The notes beneath the pieces were generated by a model. The model saw only the letters and a list, made by a program, of their open reading frames with translations, ran no database searches and was not told where the DNA came from. Positions 8,301-12,327 of a stretch of DNA of 12,327 nucleotides are shown in pieces. This DNA is from Bacteroidota bacterium. Lineage in GTDB: Bacteria > Bacteroidota > Ignavibacteria > SZUA-365. The DNA lies in NCBI GenBank assembly GCA_018224415.1, contig JAGTUZ010000112.1:1-12327 (forward strand), in the 5' to 3' direction. The translations under genes and the position numbers were made by a program. Numbering within the stretch: the stretch's first letter is position 1; every line of letters begins with the position of its first letter.

Positions 8301-10071
8301 CACCTCCGATGTCTGCAACGACAGTGTGCAGTTCAGCGTGCGCGGCCGCGGTGTACAGCCCTCCTTCGCCGTCACCAACGTCATGCCCGACGTACCGCTG
8401 GAGATCCTGACCTGCGAGACCGGCGGCATGCGGCAGATCCGCGCGACGGTAACGAATAGCGGAAGCACGCCGGTCCGTGTGGTCGACGGCAGCCTTCTGC
8501 CCGAAGGATTCGCCTACGATCCACCGCAGCAGTTCCCCTTCACCCTGCAGTCCGGCGAAAGCCGCGACGTGGTGGTGCGCTTCAAGGCCACCGAGCCCGG
8601 CACCTACAGCGGCATGGTCAATCTCATCGGCGAACCCTGCGAGATTTCCGCGAGCTTTGCGGTGCAGGGCAGCGTCATGAGCACCGATTACACGATCGCC
8701 CCCGAGGCCATCGATTTCGGGATGATCACCATCTGCCCGGGAGGAACCGTGCGTCCGTCGGACATCGAAAAACTCCGACAGAAAATCACCTTCTTCAACG
8801 CCGGCGATATCGCGCAGAGCATCGACCTCGCGATCAAGCCCGCGAACGCCCCGGTGACGGTGCTTTCCCCGCTGACCTGGCCCACGGTGGTTCCCGCCGG
8901 CATGTCACAGGAAATCGTCATCGAACTCACTCCGCCCTTTGACGAGATGGCCAGACAGTTCAACGGCGTGGTCGAAGTCAGGGTCACGCGCACGCAGCGC
9001 TGCGTGCCCGAAACCCGCAGCCTGCCGTTCTCCGGCGTCCTCAACCGCATGGAATACGCCTTCACGCGTGACACCGTGCGCCGTGCGGTGGCCTGCATCA
9101 CCGAGCCCGTGGAAATGGATGCCGAGGTCGTCAATCTCAGCGCAACACCCATGGAACTCGCACTGCGCATCGAAGGCTCAATGGCCTTCCGTCTCGCCGA
9201 TGAAAGTGGCGTGATCTTCCTGCAGCCGCGCGAACGCCGGACCGTGCGCGTTGTCTACACACCGACGGACGGCGAAACGAACATCGCCCTGCTCGTCGCT
9301 TCCGAGACCGTCTGTGGCAGCCAGGTGGCGGTGACGCTCGTGATCGATTACGAGCAGCCCATGCTCGCCCTTTCCTGTGTGGAAGGCGGTGCCGGCGATC
9401 CGCAGATCACTACGCGTCCGGGTGACCGCATCGAGATTCCCGTCTATCTGCTTGACGGACTCCCCTGTGACGTCGACGGCGCGACACTGCGCTTCGAGCT
9501 GCAGTTCGACCGCCAGGCGCTGACGCCCGACCGCGTGATTTCCGCGCAGGGCACGGCGACCTTCACGCGTCCTTCGCCGGACAAGCTGGTTGTGAGCGTG
9601 AACGCCTTGCGTTTCAACGCGGGCGCACTTGTTCGCATCGTCATGGAGGTACTGGTTGGCCGCGAGGCCACGACCGAATGGACCGTCGCCGCTGCGGCGA
9701 TGAATCCCGATATCGCCATCGTCGCCACCGACGAAGGCTGCACGGGCACGGTGAATGTGCGTCCGCGCAATGGTGTGACCACACTATCCGACCTCGGTAT
9801 CACCACGCTCAATCCCCCGCGTCCCAACGTCATCGACGGCAAGAGCGGTCGGACGGCGCAGGTCACCTTCTCGCTCAAGGGCGAGAGCTTTGTCGACCTC
9901 AAACTCCATGACATGCTCGGCGTCGAGAAGGCCGTACTGCACAGCGGCATGCTCAAGCGCGGCACGCACAGCCTGCAATATTCGGTCTCGGGATTGCGTC
10001 CGGGCATATACTTCCTCGTGATGGATGCCGGCGGAACGCGCAGCACCCAGAAACTCATCGTAGCCAACTAA
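5305..10071 (+). CDS. T9SS-exported multi-Ig (choice-of-anchor-D-like) surface protein
   Basis: A 1588-residue secreted protein. The signal peptide ends at TAQA (33-36). Residues about 38-190 hold an N-terminal domain with DASLGEVELPPVTPGTFDAR, a motif I recall from other T9SS cargo of this group. Next come a divergent InlB B-repeat-like domain (192-267, FSHWSGDGTG, ITANYAP), a BACON-like domain (270-367, SVPWLRLSKTSA, GTIVLRS, IEIPVIL), nine Ig-like repeats (368-1352), a cohesin-like region (about 1353-1490, weak), and the T9SS sorting domain (about 1500-1588). It should cross the inner membrane by Sec and the outer membrane by T9SS. The ATG at 5305 is preferred over TTG at 5299 because AAGAGG lies six bases upstream. 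The ligand or binding role is unknown; adhesin or structural surface protein is the best guess. It is probably co-transcribed with the next gene. Confidence 0.92.
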   Translation: MPSSVTSRPFAPLLTPLRVLLLPALLFLFAGQTAQAQNITTVLTVFDNVGNSTDLRIGINSAASDAIDASLGEVELPPVTPGTFDARLIDNDFRSPSLLGNGVLKDLRGIFTAPPISQTFEVLARRDPGAARTWMSWSLPLATGISNMRLVSYPNPAVLDIDMSTLAQVELPAGTNRYFIEVTYGDPPPTRYTLNVEIDPPLKGQVLRIPFLPDYAPGQGVVLVALNLPAPDTCYRFSHWSGDGTGTNNVLNVSMTGNKTITANYAPRKFPVTVTELDTFVVDVNPPDPQWLYVTPSALACNEWTIATSVPWLRLSKTSATGVDSVEVEVITSAIPCPGTHVGTIVLRSPFHDPEVIEIPVILRIGRTTLTARVDGTPSILSCQTKASDLITVTLFNDGLNAVDFSTAPDLGDGFVLKNPHIFPLTLPARDSVKMYVEFAPVAGQRGTIIENVILAADNCGQEILFKLEAARVAPTVTADAFELDFGLINSCDVDPLPQRSVTLVNAYSEPADLRYTIPSGFTLATAPATIPAGGTVTVTIEPARNGAANFSATMKIDADFGVCVEGFSIDLFGQRQDPSFYAEAADTPGALPPQLFDTTCVGSYSAAKNIRLVNDGTAELMMTIAVAKPFEIDAFSNTFPLAPGADRVVSIRFHPESSGTVEETLTISANLCALEASVELRGSTFSQQVLTSSVTPAHITLANCELSSRTLLRIVNSGTEPVRFTDLPALPNGFAWDPSVTLPIVIPPDPASPFEAYIVFAPPIGEGGNFGGSVQWFGEPCGSTVYFTLSGERILPQVKITPLIADFGRIVSCSSTDIGPNRVITIENNSPLPVTLNAIAPASKYDLRLGAIPFPTQGVSIPANDSRELDVIALAGTGGAFRDTLLLTILAGTGGTCREEIAIELRGERYEPKFVVRENGYSTNFGDVCVGANQLRGYIVENTGDMRLTVSSTGFPALSPFQLLATPFKITLEPGAYREFPVRYNPLQVGQDVGSILFTSDVCNDSVQFSVRGRGVQPSFAVTNVMPDVPLEILTCETGGMRQIRATVTNSGSTPVRVVDGSLLPEGFAYDPPQQFPFTLQSGESRDVVVRFKATEPGTYSGMVNLIGEPCEISASFAVQGSVMSTDYTIAPEAIDFGMITICPGGTVRPSDIEKLRQKITFFNAGDIAQSIDLAIKPANAPVTVLSPLTWPTVVPAGMSQEIVIELTPPFDEMARQFNGVVEVRVTRTQRCVPETRSLPFSGVLNRMEYAFTRDTVRRAVACITEPVEMDAEVVNLSATPMELALRIEGSMAFRLADESGVIFLQPRERRTVRVVYTPTDGETNIALLVASETVCGSQVAVTLVIDYEQPMLALSCVEGGAGDPQITTRPGDRIEIPVYLLDGLPCDVDGATLRFELQFDRQALTPDRVISAQGTATFTRPSPDKLVVSVNALRFNAGALVRIVMEVLVGREATTEWTVAAAAMNPDIAIVATDEGCTGTVNVRPRNGVTTLSDLGITTLNPPRPNVIDGKSGRTAQVTFSLKGESFVDLKLHDMLGVEKAVLHSGMLKRGTHSLQYSVSGLRPGIYFLVMDAGGTRSTQKLIVAN
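6406..9360 (+). repeat. Nine diverged Ig-like repeats, two cysteines each
   Basis: Repeats of about 104-122 residues start at about residues 368, 473, 577, 686, 795, 911, 1017, 1125 and 1247. The usual order is a strand with FG plus Cys (FGLINSC, FGRIVSC, FGDVC, FGMITIC), then a V/I-x-N strand (VTLVN, ITIEN), a GF-type turn, a P-x-G/N-x-S/R turn before a V-x-F strand, and a second Cys before the last strand (NCGQEI, PCGSTV, TCREEI, VCNDSV). Boundaries are hand-drawn. Repeats are diverged in DNA, so they are old duplications. Confidence 0.8.
9802..10071 (+). other. T9SS C-terminal sorting domain (type A-like)
   Basis: The last 90 or so residues match the family layout: NPPRPN, a VTFSL strand, VDLKLHDMLG, GMLKRGTHSLQYSVSGLRPG, GIYFLVMDAGG, and the end QKLIVAN. 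This domain directs cargo to the type IX translocon and is normally removed on export (established). Confidence 0.85.
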
Positions 10072-10082
10072 GGAGCAGACAC

Positions 10083-10841
10083 ATGAAACGATTCAGCCTA
10101 CTCCTCTTCCTCGCACTGACGCTCGCCGGCCTGCAGGCCGTGCAGGCGCAGGGACTCCGTGTTGGCGACCGTGCCTGGTACACCGTCCGCGGCGGTCTCT
10201 TTCTCGGCCTCAACCAGAGCTTCCACAACGGGAGCGTTCCCCTTCTCCCCTCGGCCGAAAACGCATTCTACGCCGACGGCAACGGCAGCAACTTCATCTT
10301 CGGTGTTCACGGTGAAAAGGCGCTCACCCGCTTCGTGGTGCTGGGCCTCCGTCTGACCTTCGACCAGATGTCGGGTGCCATCGAAGGCCGTTACACCGAA
10401 CCCTTCCGCATCGCCGATCCCCAGGGCACGCCCTGGGAGGTGGTCCGCGACCATAGCGTCGACTATACCCTTCAGTACCTGACGCTGGGTGGCTACGGCA
10501 AGATGTATCCGATGGGCGGTCCGGGACTCTTCCTTTCCGGCGGACTGTCCGTCGGCGCCCTCATGAAACATGACTACGCGCACACCGCCACCCTTGTCGA
10601 ACCCGAATGGGCGTCCGGCAGCGCGGCGCCCGAGCAGTCCGGCGCCATCGACAACGCCAACGGCGTCCGTTATGCCGCCTCCATCGGTCTCGGCTACGAC
10701 TTATACTTCCGCTACGGCTTCCTCACGCCGCAGATCATGTACGAGTTCGGCCTCAACAACGTCGTCGACGCGAAGTACGGCGACTCCTGGAAAATCAACA
10801 ACCTCCGGGCCGTGGTGGATCTCACGTTCCCGATCCCCTGA
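10083..10841 (+). CDS. Outer-membrane beta-barrel protein
   Basis: A 252-residue protein with a clear signal peptide (MKRFSLLLFLALTLAGLQAVQA, cleaved before QG). The mature part alternates aromatic and polar residues in short amphipathic strands with Gly turns (YTVRGGLFLGLN, FVVLGLRLTF, YLTLGGYGKMY, GLFLSGGLSVGAL, AASIGLGYDLYF) and ends in VVDLTFPIP, as expected for a small barrel of about eight strands with the PorT/OmpA-like fold. AAGGAG overlaps the TAA of the adhesin gene, and the ATG follows 11 bases after it, so both are probably one operon. It may assist surface display of the upstream protein, as SprF does for SprB, but it lacks the length of SprF/PorP, so this is inference. Specific family not recognised. 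Confidence 0.85.
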   Translation: MKRFSLLLFLALTLAGLQAVQAQGLRVGDRAWYTVRGGLFLGLNQSFHNGSVPLLPSAENAFYADGNGSNFIFGVHGEKALTRFVVLGLRLTFDQMSGAIEGRYTEPFRIADPQGTPWEVVRDHSVDYTLQYLTLGGYGKMYPMGGPGLFLSGGLSVGALMKHDYAHTATLVEPEWASGSAAPEQSGAIDNANGVRYAASIGLGYDLYFRYGFLTPQIMYEFGLNNVVDAKYGDSWKINNLRAVVDLTFPIP

Positions 10842-10882
10842 GTCCATCCGCTCCCCGTGATCCGGGGATTCGGCACGCATCC

Positions 10883-10916
10883 GTAACACGAGACACCCCG
10901 TAACGCGAGACGCCCC
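10883..10916. repeat. 17-base tandem direct repeat
   Basis: GTAACACGAGACACCCC (10883-10899) is followed at once by GTAACGCGAGACGCCCC (10900-10916), with two A/G differences. The second copy forms the left arm of the hairpin at 10899-10949. Confidence 0.75.
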
Positions 10917-10949
10917 GGCAGCCATGCTGCCGGGGCGTCGCGCGTTGCG
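10899..10949. terminator. Long GC-rich hairpin after the barrel gene
   Basis: A 24-bp stem with loop CAT (10923-10925). The inner 13 bp (10910-10922 with 10926-10938) are perfect. The outer 11 bp contain one A-G mismatch and one G-T pair. It follows the adhesin-barrel unit by 57 bases and may end it or protect its 3' end. There is no U-run after it, so a classical intrinsic terminator is not shown. Confidence 0.5.
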
Positions 10950-10956
10950 ATAGGCT

Positions 10957-11005
10957 GTACGCTTTACGCTGTACGCTTTACGCTGTACGCTGTACGCTGT
11001 ACGCT
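10957..11005. repeat. Heptamer tandem repeat tract (GTACGCT type)
   Basis: Seven perfectly phased 7-bp units: GTACGCT, TTACGCT, GTACGCT, TTACGCT, then GTACGCT three times, preceded by GCT and followed by a degenerate ACGCGATACG. It lies 145 bases upstream of the S23 gene. Each unit is a four-base arm (often the palindrome GTAC) plus the spacer GCT. Confidence 0.9.
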
Positions 11006-11150
11006 ACGCGATACGTAATTGTGGAAGCTGATGTCCTCTATCCAACACATGTGGATGGAGACGCTGCAGGGAACCCTTTGCTTTCTACCTTTCCCGCCGC
11101 ATGTCTACTGGTTATACTCTTGAGGCTATTCACAATAACAGGGAGACATC

Positions 11151-11522
11151 ATGCGCGACTTCAGAAAATTCGTTGTCACCGATTTATCGAGGGCACTGGC
11201 AGTCAAGGTGTATGGGATCCTGGAATCTTTCCCTCGGGATGAACGCTATGACTTCTGCCGACAGCTGCGACGTGCAGTAGTTTCAGTGGGTGCAAATATC
11301 GCCGAAGGTGCTGGGCGACATACCGACAAGGATTTTGCTCATTTCCTCTCACAATCCATCGGCTCGGCCTGCGAAGTCGAATACCTGCTGCTCCTCGCGA
11401 CCGACCTCGGGTTCATCGAGGAGAAGCAACGCGCACAGATTGACGACGATATCCAGCACGTCAAGAGCAAACTCTATCGATTCCGAGAATCTCTCGGCGC
11501 AGAAAATCCGCCCCATCGATAA
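11151..11522 (+). CDS. Four-helix-bundle protein, S23/IVP family
   Basis: A 123-residue helical protein of the family first seen encoded in 23S rRNA intervening sequences. Family marks are ALAVKVYGILESFPRDERYD (start of helix 1 into its turn), FCRQLRRAVVSVGANIAEGA (helix 2 with the RRA-VS-x-x-NIAEG core), FLSQSIGSACEVEYLLLLA (helix 3 with GS-x-x-E-x-E) and a charged last helix. The related bAvd protein is a helper of diversity-generating retroelements, but no reverse transcriptase or template repeat is seen here. The ATG has AGGGAGA four bases upstream. It stands alone, flanked by two inverted heptamer tracts (10957-11005 and 11575-11658). The function of stand-alone members is not established; a pentameric nucleic-acid-binding role is the usual guess. 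Confidence 0.92.
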   Translation: MRDFRKFVVTDLSRALAVKVYGILESFPRDERYDFCRQLRRAVVSVGANIAEGAGRHTDKDFAHFLSQSIGSACEVEYLLLLATDLGFIEEKQRAQIDDDIQHVKSKLYRFRESLGAENPPHR

Positions 11523-11574
11523 CAGACATTCCTCAGGCGCACGGCCTCTGGCGAGTGTCGTTCACAGTCTACCC

Positions 11575-11658
11575 GTACAGCGTATGGCATACAGCGTATG
11601 GCGTACAGCGTATGGCATACAGCGTATGGCATACAGCGTATGGCGTACAGCCTACGGC
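11575..11658. repeat. Heptamer tandem repeat tract (GTACAGC/GTATGGC type)
   Basis: Twelve phased 7-bp units in which (G/A)TACAGC alternates with GTATGGC, so the true period is 14 bp, six times; the last unit is CTACGGC. Read on the minus strand the units become GCTGTAC and GCCATAC, so GCTGTAC is shared with the tract at 10957-11005 but in the opposite orientation. It begins 52 bases after the S23 stop. Confidence 0.9.
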
Positions 11659-11693
11659 GCGCTGCGGATCCGCCGCAGGCGGAGACGCGGCGC
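11659..11693. terminator. GC-rich hairpin between convergent genes
   Basis: A 16-bp imperfect stem (11659-11674 with 11678-11693, loop GCA) joins the end of the heptamer tract to the stop codon of the minus-strand gene at 11695. There are two mismatches and one G-T pair. There is no U-run on either strand, so an intrinsic terminator is only possible. Confidence 0.4.
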
Positions 11694-11694
11694 A

Positions 11695-12327
11695 TCACAG
11701 CTTACGTCGCACCACTGTCTCATTCCCCGCCTTGTCCCGCACGCTGAAAGAGAACTCCCCACGGCCGCTGTCCTTGAAAACGTCATACGGCAGGACGAGG
11801 AGATTGCGGCGCTCGTCGTAGACGAGGGGCACGATGGCCTGGTCGATGCGCGCGACGATGGAATTCCAGTCCACGCCGGAAACGCTGTCGGTCACGGAGA
11901 TGCGCACGGGTTCGCGGCTGCGGGGGGAAATCTGCAGGAGGGCTTTTGGTCCATCGGTATCATCGACGAGCGTGTACATGCCGAGATAGCGTCCGACGCG
12001 TGCGCCGGCGGAATGCGGGAGTTTCATATCCGCATATTTTTTTATCGGCCAGGCAGCGGTGACCACCGGTGTCCGCATGCCGGGATCGGGGAGAATGCTG
12101 ATGACCGGACGCCCGGCGACAGGTTGTCCTTCCGGTGCGACGAGATAGCCGGTCACGCTGTCACCACCGCAACGTGCGACGGTCAGCAGCATGCTGCGGT
12201 GCAGGTCGCCGGGAGCAAAGTTCATGACGAATCGCCCGTCGTCGGAACGTAGTTGGCCGCCCTCGGCAGCGCTGACCAGTGTGGCAGTGAGACTGTCAGA
12301 CCACTCGATCTCCTTCTCGCCCATCCG
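11695..12327 (-). CDS. C-terminal part of an Ig-like-domain protein (cut by window edge)
   Basis: At least 210 residues, open to the window edge: the codon before the first Met in the window is CGG (Arg), so the Met at 12324 is probably internal. The first 90 residues look like a beta-rich domain (GGQLRSDDGRFVMNFAPGDL). The last 70 (about 140-209) form an Ig-like domain: VRISVTDSVSGVDWNSI, IVPLVYDERRNLLVLPYD, and FSFSVRDKAGNET. This D-x-x-SG and D-x-x-GN layout is common at the C-terminus of Bacteroidota cell-wall peptidases of family M23 and other secreted enzymes. The enzyme part, if any, would lie beyond the window. Convergent with the S23 gene. Confidence 0.75.
   Translation of the reverse strand, partial: RMGEKEIEWSDSLTATLVSAAEGGQLRSDDGRFVMNFAPGDLHRSMLLTVARCGGDSVTGYLVAPEGQPVAGRPVISILPDPGMRTPVVTAAWPIKKYADMKLPHSAGARVGRYLGMYTLVDDTDGPKALLQISPRSREPVRISVTDSVSGVDWNSIVARIDQAIVPLVYDERRNLLVLPYDVFKDSGRGEFSFSVRDKAGNETVVRRKL

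Larger units (their letters stand above)
10842..11150. other. Intergenic stretch with hairpin and heptamer tract
   Basis: This 309-base gap lies between the barrel gene and the S23 gene. It holds a 17-base direct repeat, a GC-rich hairpin and a heptamer tract (separate entries). From 11018 to 11150 I see only a TATACT box at 11113-11118 without a matching -35, and the S23 ribosome-binding site AGGGAGA at 11140-11146. Confidence 0.7.

Noticed and set aside
11151..11522. Diversity-generating retroelement accessory gene (avd)
   Set aside because: No reverse transcriptase, template repeat or variable repeat is present in the window, so only the wider S23 family call is supported.
11575..11658. 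CRISPR array
   Set aside because: The units are 7 bp with no 25-40 bp repeats, no unique spacers and no cas genes nearby.
11290..12252. Plus-strand open frame of 320 codons across the S23 end, heptamer tract and minus-strand gene
   Set aside because: It overlaps two supported genes and translates the heptamer tract as repeated MAYSVWR/TAYG, an artefact because three 7-bp units make seven codons.

Overview
The window looks like a chromosome segment from a GC-rich (roughly 60% by eye) member of the Bacteroidota/Chlorobiota supergroup, most plausibly on the Ignavibacteria/Kapabacteria side. The main reason is a very large secreted protein with a C-terminal type IX secretion (T9SS) sorting domain and a row of choice-of-anchor-D-like Ig domains. 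Clear Shine-Dalgarno sequences before most genes fit this branch better than Bacteroidia. No rRNA, tRNA, CRISPR array, transposase or phage gene was seen. The taxonomic placement is inference.

Layout. (1) 155-203: a tract of 7-bp repeats sits directly before an ABC-F ATPase gene of the Uup type (208-2100, +). (2) 2098-2239: a large imperfect inverted repeat runs exactly from the stop codon of the ABC-F gene to the stop codon of the convergent lipoprotein gene, a likely two-way terminator. (3) 5037 down to 2237, minus strand: an apparent three-gene operon of an NfeD/YqiJ-like membrane protein, a flotillin (SPFH) protein and an unrecognised lipoprotein. The last two overlap by an ATGA. (4) 5038-5304: an AT-rich divergent promoter region. 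(5) 5305-10841, plus strand: a two-gene unit of a 1588-residue T9SS-exported multi-Ig protein and a 252-residue outer-membrane beta-barrel protein. (6) 10842-11694: an intergenic-rich part holding a GC-rich hairpin, a heptamer tract, a four-helix-bundle (S23/IVP) gene, and a second heptamer tract in the opposite orientation followed by another hairpin. (7) 11695-12327, minus strand: the C-terminal part of an Ig-like-domain protein that runs off the window.

How the genes work together. NfeD-like plus flotillin is the known bacterial membrane-microdomain pair, and the lipoprotein is probably a third component because it is translationally coupled. The Ig-repeat protein should cross the outer membrane by T9SS and stay at, or be released from, the surface; the barrel gene whose ribosome-binding site overlaps its stop codon may be a partner. 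The most unusual features are the three heptamer tracts built on GCY-NNNN units, two of which flank the S23 gene as inverted copies, the stop-to-stop inverted repeat, the His/Asp hexapeptide array in the NfeD-like protein, and the exact two-cysteine pattern in all nine Ig repeats of the giant protein.
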